From contig NC_049980.1 in NCBI RefSeq assembly GCF_000003815.2, forward strand, positions 18,577,454 through 18,641,453: a stretch of 64,000 nucleotides of DNA, given 5' to 3'. Below the pieces are notes generated by a model. The model was not told the origin of the DNA. It saw only the letters and a list, made by a program, of their open reading frames with translations, and made no database searches. The DNA comes from Branchiostoma floridae. Taxonomy: Eukaryota; Chordata; Leptocardii; Amphioxiformes; Branchiostomatidae. Every line of letters starts with the position of its first letter. The first letter of the stretch is position 1. A program made the translations under genes and the position numbers. Below, one piece after another: positions 51,601-61,179 of the stretch.

Positions 51601-54600
51601 GCCCGAATAAGTCTCACAGTTGCGAGTGCGGCGCGAAGCACTGTGATATAGGTCAAAGTTCAAGATCCTCGGTTAGCAAATAATTCTATTTACATAGACA
51701 TCGTCTTGACGCAAAACGACAAAAGGGAAGTTTTAAAGAATTATGGTACACAAAGCTGATGTTCGGTGAGCCCGGCTTTATTGGCATTACTCATATGACC
51801 AGGCCAGCAGCTATAATCAATATCTTGAAAGTGTCAAGTACATGTAGATGCAGATCGTGAAGATCGATCAAGTTATTGATCATCGTTCCCCAACTTGAAC
51901 TCTATCAGTGAGAAACTGAAAAGAGGAGAGGTATGCTGGATGCATAAGCCAAGGATTCGGCTGTCGGAATCAGGCCAATGGTTTTTAGTGGGACAGCTAG
52001 TGGAACTGGGGGGGGGGGGGGTGAAGCCTCCCTACGCCAGGCCCATGGGATAGCCGCTAGGATAAGTGGGTAGGCAACACCGTTGTTTCTATAGAGTCAC
52101 TTAAGGCCGCTTGATCCTCCAGCAACCCTCGAAATGAGAAAATAATATCTCCTTTGAATACGTATGGATTTTCGGGCGATTTCTCTCACTACCCAGGTGT
52201 TCAATGGAAAATAACGTGTTGCCTGAGGAGGAAAGCTGCTCTATTATCGACTCATTTTCCAGTTGAGGCCCAAACAAAAGACTCCCACATCACACCCCCT
52301 CCCAGGTCAGCCTAAATACTTAACTTCCAAGCAACATTGATGGAAAAGAACAAACAGCATACCCGAGCATCTAAATTCTAAATGTTGAACTGAGTTTTAT
52401 AAGCTAGTTAACACGAGGTTCATAAATGACGCAATGTGTTCCTGTCTTCATCCCCTGGCACAGCTGGTGACATTACCGGCCGTGATACGCCCGGCTTTCT
52501 CCTCTCGATCATCGTACAAGTTTCCCGTATTTGGCGGGGGTAGCTTTTCATGTGAAAAATACGCTCGACCTTTTCGCGCTTTTTAAATCGACGACCTTGT
52601 GGCAATAAACAAATACAGCAGAAGCCCGTTGACTGTATGTAGTGGGGGCCTTATAACGTACGTACGCACGAATCCCTTCTCTCCCGGGCTTTAACAGCCT
52701 AAAATAACTTTCTAAAGCCCATCGACTGCTTCACAACTATGGTTACATGTACTAACTATAAAAGAGCGGTAGATGTCGCTGCAGTATAGACTTTCGACAA
52801 GATAGTTTTGTATGACACTATTTCACTCGTGCTTACGTTTTACATCAATAACTCTTCCACAGCTAGGCTAATGACTCAACGGCGATGCACAAAAAGATGA
52901 CCTATCAGATACCGTATGCCCGTCTCAAAGATGCCGCAATGTACGCACAGGTATCAGCCCGGTATATTGTAACCAATACGGCTTGTAGATGATATGTTGT
53001 GTCATGGAAACACTCAGTGCAGTACGATCGATTAGGTATTGTTGTCTTCATCAATGATACCTAGGTCAAGGACAGGATTACAAGTGAGAAGCGATCAATA
53101 GTCGTTAGTATCATTGCACCACTCCCTCGCAGTAATGCCCCCCCCCCTCCTTCAGTTATCCCCCAAACACGACTTTTTTGGATACCTCAATTAGAGGAGT
53201 GTACCGACTGCTTTTGTCATCTGAAAGACAGTTGCATCCATGGAAATATACATTTTGCATAATTGAAATCTAGTACAGCATGGCAGCCTGTGTATCTGTG
53301 CACCCGAACCTAGTTTGTGTAACACAAATGGTCATTGCCCCCCTCCCTTCGAAGGGTCCTGACCAATGGCAGAGCTGCCAGACACGTAATTTAGATTGGC
53401 TAATCATAATCCGGACCTAGAGATGTAATGCATTGGTTCACCATGTATAGTATAAGGCCCCGTTCATGATGTAAAAATCAAAACGGATGCATCCGGGACC
53501 TAACTCATCAATGTTACTTCCGGCTACAGTCGTTACCATCTAATGATCACAGTCTTTGTATCATGGCCTGACGAAATACATATCAGGAAAATATTCTCAA
53601 AAGGGCGAAGCAATAGCAAAGAACGAAGTGTTGCATGCGCCGAAAATAGGATTGAAACTGGCTTTGACACGCCTTAGGTCCCAGGAGTGACTGGGAGCGT
53701 TCTGGTGGTGACCTTGAAATCATTATCAATAATTAAAGGTTGCCCCATGATGTCGGAGTTTATCTCCTGAGACATCCGTCTGAAGGGTTCTGGTATTCAC
53801 CTGTACTGGTGCGGTCTGCCCGGAGTCTGCGCTAGTCTCAGTGGGACGGGGACGGCTTTTACGTATTCTGTAGACCTTTCTAGGATTAACTCAGCGTGTC
53901 ACGCAAAGGGAGTTCATCTCGTGCTGGATACACGGGTGCGCATTTGTGTCCTTTCTAAAGTTTCTGTGTAAGAACAGACAACATGGCACTGCGTTTGATT
54001 TTTACTCTTGAAAATTTGAGATGATGATGTGATGAAAGAAAATTTGTTTAGCCCAGGGAATGTCTTTAACTTCGAATTCATTGTTTCCATATATGTAAGA
54101 TGCAATGAGTTGCCTGGTCCAGGCGTTTGTGTTGCTGATTTGAAGAATTGGTACTTTCCTTGACATAATCTTACATTTTTTGACATTGCTGTGATGTTGA
54201 CGATTGTAGTGAACTGCGTGTTTCTTGCCCTGACGACCCCGATTGAACTTTCAGAGTAAGTTGTTCTTTTAACTCAATGCTTGGCTTTCAGTACTGGTTT
54301 GAATTTACTCAAATTACTTGAATATATGAGGATAATAGCTTACTTCAAATTTGAGCCTAAACTGATTCCTCAAACATTTTAGTACCATATGAACCAGCTC
54401 ACAGTTCTAAGCACGCATGTGCACATATTGTAGTCTAAGATCCAAGTGTAAGTCCCCTGTCCAAAATGCATCTCGGCTGCACATGCACGCTTGGAATTGT
54501 GAAATGTCTATTGTGGAATTTGTACGTATAACTTGTCTACATTGTAACTAGCTGAAGATAACAACCATCCGAATGATTACAATTGCATGTAAATCATTGA

Positions 54601-57600
54601 TGACACCTAACGTCTCTTTGTATCTCCTCGAAGGTGGGTGTTTACAGGGATCTACACTTTGGAGATGGTTGTCAAAATCATCGCAAGAGGATTTATCCTC
54701 ACGAAGTTCACCTATCTCAGAGATCCTTGGAATTGGTTGGACTTCTTAGTAGTATGTTTAGCGTAAGTACCTCTTCCACCTGTATGCTGCATACACAGCA
54801 AGGCTTCTCCTTGTCGCTAGGCTGGATGTGACGATATTGATAATGATACATCAGGCTTCTACAGAATATACATAGTACAGTTATCATCCAGTGCGACCAT
54901 ATCGTTGTACATTTGTTCGAGTCCAGACTAGACGCGTTCTAAACTTGATCATATCGACAAAACCGACTACATTATTACTTGATTTCATTCACTCTGAATT
55001 TGGACGGAAGACGCCACAAGCTATCTTCTAAGCAAGTTGTTAGGCGATATGTCACTTCTTATCCGAGATAACTTTAAAATCTAGAACTGTGTGAGAAAAC
55101 CTACATCATGTCAACACCAAAACACAATCCACTGCCTCGTGGTGGATACATCTAACCCATGTGGTGCATTTATTTCAACAGGTTCGTCACCTTGTCGGTA
55201 CCTGACTTAGGAAATTTGACAGGCATCAGGACCTTCAGAGTTCTGAGAGCACTCAAAACCATATCAATAGTACCAGGTTTGTACCAAATGCGTAACCCAC
55301 TTTATGCCTTTTTTCACTCAGGTTCGTCACATTTTCATTATCTGACTTAGGAAATTTGACAGGCATCAGGACGTTCAGAGTCCTGAGAGCACTCAAAACC
55401 ATATCAATAGTACCAGGTTTGTACAGACATTCTTGGAATAAGTGGTAGAGAAAGTTACGTATACATGTCGTGGTGTGGAGTTCTGTCGGTAAGGTCTCAG
55501 TAGCTTGTTAGATTATTCATAGTGTGTGTCATAGAGAACAAATCATTGTATTTGACCATCATGTGATGTGATGTGATGTGATGTGATATGCCCTTTTAAA
55601 TCTCACAAAGCTAGTACATTGTCATTTACACATTGCTATGCTGTTGTGGTCATAATCGTAAGGCAAAACATTCCATCACGTCTATATATTGATATCAATT
55701 TGTGCGCCGTGTCATATAGAATATCAAAAATATCAATACAAACGGCTATCCACAAAACCCTTGATTGTTCCCCATATCAGGCGTATCAAAACGTATAGAC
55801 ATGTAGAATGACCGGTTGCCGAATATTATTTATTCATCAACAGTTTGTAATTAGGACACATCCTTGTTGGTCAGCCAAATTAAGTTGATACGTTTAACCA
55901 TGGCTTAGTGATCAACATCACGTGTAACAATACTGTATCTGACCTGGACTTAAATGATGTCTATCCCCATTGTACAGAACAGGGTCTATCACGCGTATCT
56001 GCATCAACTGAGTTGTCTCATTGCTAACATATGTCCGTGTTGTACCTTTCTTTCCTTTACAGGATTGATAACAATAGTGAATGCTCTGCTCNNNNNNNNN
56101 NNNNNNNNNNNNNNNNNNNNNNNNNNNNNNNNNNNNNNNNNNNNNNNNNNNNNNNNNNNNNNNNNNNNNNNNNNNNNNNNNNNNNNNNNNNNNNNNNNNN
56201 NNNNNNNNNNNNNNNNNNNNNNNNNNNNNNNNNNNNNNNNNNNNNNNNNNNNNNNNCATACAGAATAGCAGTAAGTATGGCTACTTCATGTTGATAGTGA
56301 GATACTGAGTCACTTTAGAGCGTCTTCCCTAATCATAACTTTCCATATCGATGACGAAGACAGGCAATGACTGCAATGTTGGTGTTTGCATTTCCATGGG
56401 CCGTGCACAGCATTGTTGTGTTTTATCGCGACGTTCTTAAGTTCTCTGGTGTTCTCTTCTGTGTACTGTAGACGTTTGATAGTGGCTACTTAAAGGGGCA
56501 GAAGATCTTTCAATGTCCGAAAACGTTCGCGTTCACTGAAATGCAAATAGGGAAAGCTACATGGCGGTGGGCACAGCAAAGACATAAGGTGCAACATCTG
56601 TTATAATTCATCATAGTTGACAAAGCAATGTAACTAGTATTTCGTGGGATAAGCTATATATAAATGTATTGGTTTATGTGGTAATAGCTCAAAGATATGC
56701 CCGTCTTTTTCTTTCCCCAGCCTATTGGTACGGATCGGACGGCGAGTACATAGTTTGCGGAAATGCATCAGAAGCAGCGTAAGTTGTATTCCTCATTTTA
56801 CTCCGCGTACCTAAATAAAATCGAACCATCAATACACAAGTATACCCTCCAACCAACACTTCAGCTGCTGGAGAATGTGGATGGTCAATTCAATTGGGTC
56901 AAGGACCATATGACATCAAAATGCCATATCTTTGATGTTAATTGAATAATGTTAGTTTTGATCACAATCTGAAAATGTTGAATTTTGGTATCATATGGTC
57001 TTGAAGGCAATTCACAATGATTTTCATAAAGATGTCAACTACCTTACATTACCTTACCTTACCTAGTCCCATCCTCATGGGGGTTATATCGAGCAGCATT
57101 GACTCTAACTTGAGCTTACATTCAGCTGCAGTATTGACTCTTGTCTCGGTCGTGTTATCACAGCAACCAGGTGAATGAAGTATCTACCGAACTATGTCAT
57201 TAGACAATAAGAGTAGATTAGATTAGGTTAGAGTACAAAATTTCTTGAACGTGACATAAGATCTAAAGCTGGAAGATGTCATTCAGAGGGGATGAGTTTT
57301 TATACCATGATTGTTTATCTCTAATACCAAGCTTCTTTAGCCTGGGAAGTTTTGGGAGCAGCGTGAAAACGTAAGGAACTCATCATGACCATCAATAACA
57401 TGTCTCCGTCTTGTCACGTGTCTTACTCCATTGGCCCAGACGTGTATCAATGGGACAACAACTGTGTTGGCAACGGCATTTTTGTACTGGGGAGATGCCA
57501 AAACCTGTGTATCATTTGTTATGAAGTCATTCTCTGTGTAGAGTTAGCACATCAACGTCTGTCATTTCGTCCCAAGAGTGCAGCTTTTCCACAATGATAT

Positions 57601-58823
57601 GTTGTTGGATTCGGCTATATATGTTGAACTAGATGTGCTGTGTGTGAATGGGCACCTCATGCATATGGTCACAGTTGTTGGAAAATTCTGTAACAAGTAG
57701 AGCTAGTGCAATATTTGTGGTATACCAACTTGTAAGGTATCAAAATGGCAGGCTTTCGTGTCTGCTGTCCAACAAGAAGGGCAAATATATACCTACCTGC
57801 CATCCATCGTTAGACAAACACCCACCACAGGGCAGATACTACCTGTCGACCCTCGTACATTGCCTACAAACTGTTGGAAACATTCACAGACCAATGACAT
57901 TTCTAGACGTTCATAGTCTGTCATTTCCCTCCACACCATATCTGTAGACGGTAGGAGTTTGACATGACTGCATGGTCGTACTTTTTCTCGATACTTATTG
58001 AGGGTGCCCTGTTGGAACACAGATTCGATCTATGTACACCCATGGTGATGATGTTGCCCTGCTCAATGTTCTTGAAGTTGTTTCAAATGGAGTAACTCCT
58101 CTGTACTTCAATGTTTCCCCCTGTAAACAGGAAGTGCCCTGATGGATACACATGTCTACCAGACATCGGAATAAACCCGAACTTCGGCTACACCGGGTTT
58201 GACGACTTTGGCATGGCCCTGCTTACCTCGCTGCAGCTGATTACGTTAGACTACTGGGAGAACGTCTACAACCTGGTAAGTTGTTCGTTTTCTAAGGATC
58301 ATTAATGAGATGGGGATACAAGCTTGGTTAAGTCCCACCACAAGGCCACATGGCAGTGGGACTGAGTAGAACAAGCAGTATTGCCCTAAGGAAGGTATCC
58401 GAAGTACTACAGAATCATTACACCCTGTTACCTTCATTAAAGAGCATATGTTGCGAGTATTTCCGAAATAGATGAGTCCATAATACGTAGCTACGTTTAA
58501 GTGATAAACAAGAAAACATGTAGCTAATTTAATGGTCATCGTCTTGAAGACTGCAAATTTGAGTCAAATAATATCCAGCAAAATCTGAAAACAGTATGTC
58601 CCATTGATTCAATGTCCAACGATAGCAGATTATTGCAGTTATGCAGCTGTCTCCTGACTTATCCCAATGGCATGTATTCCCATTATTTTAGATCATCGAA
58701 GCCAGTGGACCCTGGAACATGCTGTTTTTCATCATAGTCGTGTTCTTTGGGTCCTTCTACCTGATCAACCTGATGCTGGCAGTGGTAGCCATTTCCTATG
58801 AGGAAGAAGCGAACTATAGCAAG
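25982..58823 (+). CDS. Voltage-gated sodium channel alpha subunit, N terminus and domain I (exons 1-9), 3' part not in window
   Basis: Pore-forming plasma-membrane channel of excitable cells; normally four domains of six membrane segments. Exons: 25982-26284, 49232-49362, 54175-54255, 54634-54762, 55182-55276 or 55322-55416 (alternative), 56063-56270 (with gap), 56721-56778, 58131-58275, 58692-58823. All adjoining phases agree. Landmarks in order: N-terminal [15 protein letters not shown] and [29 protein letters not shown]1 VNCVFLAL; S2-S3 [18 protein letters not shown] and [11 protein letters not shown]4 [20 protein letters not shown] linker; pore loop [13 protein letters not shown] with the filter Asp; S6 [22 protein letters not shown]. 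The exon plan, including the AT-AC intron 2, is that of vertebrate SCN genes. Domains II-IV and the rest of the filter are absent, so Nav1 type is likely from the N terminus but Nav2 is not excluded. Confidence 0.97.
27350..27621. other. Assembly gap (272 N)
   Basis: Unsequenced run inside intron 1; nothing can be said of its content. Confidence 1.
27771..27870. other. Assembly gap (100 N)
   Basis: Round-number gap of probably unknown true size, inside intron 1. Confidence 1.
31410..32340. mobile_element. Mariner-type MITE with long inverted termini and TA target duplication
   Basis: 927-bp element flanked by TA. The first 42 bp of the two ends are identical inverted copies, beginning CGAGGGTGAGTCAGAAAGTA. 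Imperfect pairing then continues for at least 180 bp (shared blocks include AATTTGGCACAAA, GCATATGTC and CATTTTATGAG). An internal exact 16-bp inverted pair (31809-31824 and 31898-31913) shows that the element folds back nearly along its whole length. No transposase frame is present and the length is below that of a full mariner, so it is non-autonomous. Family assignment rests on the CGAGGGT terminus and TA duplication. Confidence 0.88.
32359..32458. other. Assembly gap (100 N)
   Basis: Begins 19 bp after the right end of the MITE; repeat-induced assembly breakage is likely. Confidence 1.
34125..34500 (-). pseudogene. LINE (non-LTR retrotransposon) reverse-transcriptase C-terminal fragment
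   Basis: On the minus strand the frame reads [18 protein letters not shown], then [32 protein letters not shown] and SETLRK. This is the typical end of LINE ORF2: E-M-K-C-x-R-x-I-L-G-I, a G-H-V-x-R-S-S-G-L-like stretch and R-W-x-x-N-I-K-E-W-T-G. It keeps one open frame of about 110 codons, but upstream RT and endonuclease are absent, so it is a 5'-truncated copy inside intron 1, antisense to the channel. Confidence 0.8.
36014..36170 (+). repeat. Dispersed GAAGGAGGT-type repeat, copy 1
   Basis: Starts ATCTCCGTGAAGGAGGTGTA, then GTGTGTCTATGTGTCTCTG and ACATAACTTATGAATC. The order of motifs (GGAGGT end, GTGT-CTGT tract, CATAACT) parallels the copies at 40540-41010 and 49825-50095, at lower identity. 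Confidence 0.45.
37520..37536 (+). promoter_or_regulatory. RE1-like site, one mismatch
   Basis: ATCAGCACCGAAGACGG fits 16 of 17 RE1 consensus positions (A16 is G). It is preceded by GCCT, giving CCTATCAGCACC, which resembles the array core CCAATCAGCACC. Located in sodium channel intron 1. Confidence 0.25.
39592..39658. repeat. (GT)n microsatellite
   Basis: About 33 GT units with two GC interruptions. Confidence 0.98.
40540..41010 (-). repeat. Dispersed repeat, copy 2 (minus orientation)
   Basis: The reverse complement reads TGTCTGTGAACAGCATAACT, then CGAGAAGCCTTAGGTGGATT, GAGTAGGGGTCGGGAAA, CTAGCGGC and GAGTGGTAGGTAGCTC. It aligns along more than 200 bp to 49838-50060 in the opposite orientation. 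No coding capacity seen. Confidence 0.8.
43825..43841 (+). promoter_or_regulatory. RE1-like site, one mismatch
   Basis: GTCAGTACCAAGGACAG fits 16 of 17 RE1 consensus positions (M6 is T). Its last 16 bases equal those of the array B unit at 8359. Same strand as the arrays, in intron 1, about 5.4 kb before exon 2. Confidence 0.3.
49232..49362 (+). CDS. Sodium channel exon 2, N terminus up to S1
   Basis: Acceptor CTGTTTCTGTAG. It encodes [20 protein letters not shown], then [20 protein letters not shown] and AVH, ending AG in phase 2. It aligns with vertebrate TFIVLNKGK...ILTPFNPIRRIAIKILVH, with about four extra residues in the basic SGRRHIHR part. The 5' splice site after it is ATATCCTTT, the U12 AT-AC signal. 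Confidence 0.95.
49825..50095 (+). repeat. Dispersed repeat, copy 3 (plus orientation)
   Basis: TGTCTGTGAACAGTATAACT, then CAAGAAGCCTTAGATG, GGGTAGGGGTCGGCAAAA, CCTAGCGACC, CTGTAGTGGAACTT and GAGTGGTAGATAGCTC. Counterpart of 40540-41010 in reverse orientation; it lies within intron 2. Confidence 0.8.
52008..52021. repeat. Poly(G) run (14 G)
   Basis: Uninterrupted G14 in intron 2; a likely length-error site. Confidence 0.95.
54175..54255 (+). CDS. Sodium channel exon 3, domain I S1
   Basis: Begins after the U12 AC acceptor and ends CAGA|GTAAGT in phase 2. It encodes [20 protein letters not shown] and TPIELSE. It aligns with LFNMLIMCTILTNCVFMTL of vertebrate Nav. 81 nt compared with 90 in human genes. 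Confidence 0.95.
54400..54501. repeat. Small foldback repeat in intron 3
   Basis: CACAGTTCTAAGCACGCATG (54400 on) is inverted against 54478-54501, 20 of 24 bases pairing. Related CTCACAGTT...GTGCGCACATG sequence occurs at about 63575-63610 and 51612-51670, suggesting a dispersed family. Confidence 0.45.
54634..54762 (+). CDS. Sodium channel exon 4, domain I S2-S3
   Basis: 129 nt, the same length as the human exon. It encodes [20 protein letters not shown], then [20 protein letters not shown] and CLA. The S2 Glu and the S3 D-P-W-N-W-L-D-F motif of the voltage sensor are intact. Acceptor CTCGAAG, donor GC|GTAAGT, phase 2 in and out. Confidence 0.97.
55182..55276 (+). CDS. Sodium channel exon 5, copy a (S3 end and S4)
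   Basis: 95 nt, acceptor TTTATTTCAACAG, donor CCAG|GTTTGT. It encodes [20 protein letters not shown], then [12 protein letters not shown]4 charges R-x-x-R-x-x-R-x-x-K are intact. One residue longer than the vertebrate exon (92 nt) in the S3-S4 loop. Confidence 0.95.
55322..55416 (+). CDS. Sodium channel exon 5, copy b (alternative)
   Basis: Tandem duplicate of copy a starting 140 bp downstream, 88 of 95 bases identical. Acceptor TTTTTTCACTCAG, same donor. It reads [20 protein letters not shown]: three substitutions (Leu to Phe, Val to Leu, Pro to Ser), all in the five codons before the conserved Asp. The intron between copies is only 45 bp, and including both (190 nt) would break the frame, so use is expected to be mutually exclusive. 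Confidence 0.93.
55561..55587. repeat. (ATGTG)n microsatellite
   Basis: Five full ATGTG units plus a partial unit in intron 5. Confidence 0.9.
56063..56270 (+). CDS. Sodium channel exon 6 (S4-S5 linker, S5), interrupted by gap
   Basis: After acceptor CTTTACAG it encodes [10 protein letters not shown], matching the vertebrate GLKTIVGALI linker, then runs into N at 56092. After the gap, ATA CAG AAT AGC A|GTAAGT (IQNS) is the only frame whose phase fits exon 7. S5 and most of the turret are missing from the assembly. Keeping the frame requires the missing length to be 2 modulo 3, which the 165 N are not. Confidence 0.9.
56092..56256. other. Assembly gap (165 N) within exon 6
   Basis: Removes coding sequence for domain I S5 and the start of the extracellular turret. 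Confidence 1.
56721..56778 (+). CDS. Sodium channel exon 7, domain I extracellular turret
   Basis: 58 nt, acceptor CTTTCCCCAG, donor GC|GTAAGT. It encodes [19 protein letters not shown]. Vertebrate counterpart: FLEG...LLCGNSSDAG, a 64-nt exon. The Cys and the N-glycosylation sequon N-A-S are visible. Confidence 0.93.
58131..58275 (+). CDS. Sodium channel exon 8, domain I pore loop
   Basis: 145 nt (142 in human). It encodes [20 protein letters not shown], then [20 protein letters not shown] and YWENVYNL. The Asp of LDYWEN is the first residue of the D-E-K-A-type filter. The next residue is Tyr, the aromatic position that in vertebrate Nav governs tetrodotoxin affinity. Donor CTG|GTAAGT, phase 0. 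Confidence 0.96.
58692..58823 (+). CDS. Sodium channel exon 9, domain I S6 and start of I-II linker
   Basis: 132 nt, acceptor ATTATTTTAG, donor AAG|GTAAGG, phase 0 on both sides. It encodes [20 protein letters not shown], then [20 protein letters not shown] and NYSK. The S6 Asn in FYLINL is conserved. It is shorter than the human exon 9 (213 nt), so the I-II linker continues in another exon that I cannot place. Confidence 0.95.
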
Positions 58824-60305
58824 GTAAGGATATCGCTGATGATGCAGGAGATTTTTTAGTTATATCGTAATGCAATTTTTATTTACAACAGGTTAGCGTG
58901 TCTCCGAGACGTGTTGGTCAATTATCGATAACATTTGTGAAGGTATGCTGAAGCTACTCACAATGACGCTGATCGCAACGACATGCTTTGCTCCTTGCCA
59001 AATCAAATCAAATTGCTACAACAGTATTTCAGTTGAAAGTACCACATTAATGTGGTAGAAGTTTGAGGATCCTTGAGGATCTTGGCATTACCACCGTGGC
59101 AATGCTGTAACAATCACTGTGGATGGGAAATGATTGGATGACCCCTCTGTCATTGCCAGCCAAAGGTCTGCTCCATGTCCGCGGCAATACCAACAATAAA
59201 TAAATGGAAAAAGAAACGCTTAACTCCATATAATGGCGTCTCAAAGCATGTCAATCGATATATTATAAGACAGGTCAGCGCTTACAACGGTATGATAATT
59301 GTTAGAAATAACTTATTGGTATATGTTAGTTCTAGTCATTGTTGTTGATGGTGTCTGTGTATTGATGTGCTCTGGTGAAGCTGTAGTTTATAGTCTCCGC
59401 ATCTGAGTTCTTGGTGTTGGTGTGTACTGATGTGTGTGTGTTTTTCCCTGTAACTTGTGTCTCTTGTGTCGTGCATATATAATGCTATCATCATTGTGTC
59501 GCAATATCTAGTGGTGTTGTTCTTGTGTGTTGACTGCCGTGCGGTGTGTGGGCTGCGCTGGTATCCTGCTGACTTAGCCCGGTAACACCCCCAACCCCGC
59601 CCGAGTAAATAACATTTGCCCCTCGGTACCTCAGAGACCAGGGAGACGTCTGATCAGGTGGATCATATTGGCACTAAAGACCTTCATGTATAATATAGAA
59701 CTTGAATTCGTGTGATAATAATGCTGATGCCATGACAACAGAAAACTATTAAGATTTTTAGGACTGATGTATCGCGACAAGGAAGATGTAAATAACCCAG
59801 AATTCCACTTACATATTTGTCCGTTGACATTCCATGCTCCGCATTGACTTGTCGTGGGCAAAAGTAAGTTAGAAAAATCACATTGGGTGCGATGTAGGGT
59901 AGAGTCGTCACACCGGTGTTGATCATTCACTTGTTTAGATTTGTTTCTTTTATCCACATAGAGATGCACCCATGAAGTCAGACCCCCTATGTTCGTTTGA
60001 TAACAGTTTAGATGCCATTATTCTCGATTCAAATGGTCACAGTTTCCATCCTGTAGGCGTTTGTCTCCTTCCATTCCATTTCCTTTGTGCAGCTATAGTA
60101 ACTCCTGTAGCTTTCAGAATGTGTTAACATATCTGTGTATAATACGGCACCTGCCAACTAAACCATATCCTCCGTTCAGCACCCCCTAGCACCCATTGCC
60201 ACATTAACTAGCCTTCGACGTTTCGACATATCTATAACCGTTCAATATAGTTAGAAAATACCTACTGCGCCTAGTTAAATTTTGATAGCACCCTACCCGT
60301 AGAAT
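58824..60305 (+). other. Intron following sodium channel exon 9
   Basis: No Gln/Glu-rich I-II linker exon is recognised here. Low-complexity GT-rich sequence at 59330-59560; otherwise nothing identified. Confidence 0.6.
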
Positions 60306-60405
60306 NNNNNNNNNNNNNNNNNNNNNNNNNNNNNNNNNNNNNNNNNNNNNNNNNNNNNNNNNNNNNNNNNNNNNNNNNNNNNNNNNNNNNNNNNNNNNNN
60401 NNNNN
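60306..60405. other. Assembly gap (100 N)
   Basis: Unknown size. A pyrimidine-rich tract and CACAAG just right of it (60420-60456) followed by a GAG|GTAAGT donor at 60475 suggest that a small exon may sit at or in this gap. Confidence 1.
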
Positions 60406-61179
60406 ATGTGTTTTAAAAACATTTCTTCTTTTGCTGCTCTCTCTCTCAAACACAAGCAATTTTGAAGAAGTTGAGGTAAGTAGACGTCTTCACCTAGTCT
60501 GACAGTTCTCTAATGTCTTCTTAACAAGCTCTATGAGATCTGTGCCGCCATGGTAACCGGGCTATTAGGGAGAATATGACGTCTATAGAAAGGCATGTGA
60601 CGTGGTAACTGGCGCAGATGATGAAAAGATAGTCGGACATAAGCTGTACACCTGTCAAGCTGAATAAAACACCAAACATGCTAAATAGAATCATCTACCG
60701 CAGTAACATAAGCAGTAAATAACAAGCAATCCAACAAATTATTGACAAGGAGCTATGGTTTTAAGGCACAACATGGCAGGTTATATGGTTTGAGTCGTCA
60801 AGCTGGTGAAAGTTTAGTCATACTAGTATTCTCGCTCGAACCTGAATTCTGAGAACAAATTTTCTCGATTTCCCATACTTGTATTCAAGGTGTGATGACA
60901 TATCTTTTACTGACGAACAAAAATGTCATATTTTTTCCCAACAGACGGAAGGTCCGTTCCAGACAATGGGTTTCCAGGATGGCTAAGGTGTTGCATTAAT
61001 TTGTTTTGCAACTGCATGCATATGCTCTGTGTAATAACATGAACAGCATGTGACTCTTTTTTCAAAGCATGAGCACGTCCAAGAGAAGTCAAGCATGTTA
61101 ATAACAACGACAGATTCCACAAGCACGTTCATCTGCAGTTTTTGATGGGAACTTTCCTACGACATTTTCAAGATGTCAC

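Larger units (their letters stand above)
49363..54174 (+). other. Sodium channel intron 2, U12-type AT-AC intron
   Basis: Starts ATATCCTTTT and ends TTAC. The branch site TTCCTTGAC (54156-54164) matches the U12 consensus TTCCTTRAY, with the branch A 11 nt before the intron end. Phase 2 on both sides (AG|A gives Arg, then FFDIAV). No AG acceptor gives an open frame into exon 3. Vertebrate SCN genes carry an AT-AC intron at this same place. The 4.8-kb intron also holds a repeat copy (49825-50095) and a poly(G) run (52008-52021). Confidence 0.95.

Noticed and set aside
54141-54175. Conventional AG acceptor for sodium channel exon 3 (AG at 54144)
   Set aside because: The frame from it into S1 meets a TGA at 54161; the U12 AC acceptor fits phase, frame and branch-site consensus.
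56257-56268. Stop codon (CAT ACA GAA TAG) in sodium channel exon 6
   Set aside because: Appears only if the N count is taken as exact; another frame is open, ends in the phase required by exon 7 and gives IQNS. Not evidence for a pseudogene.
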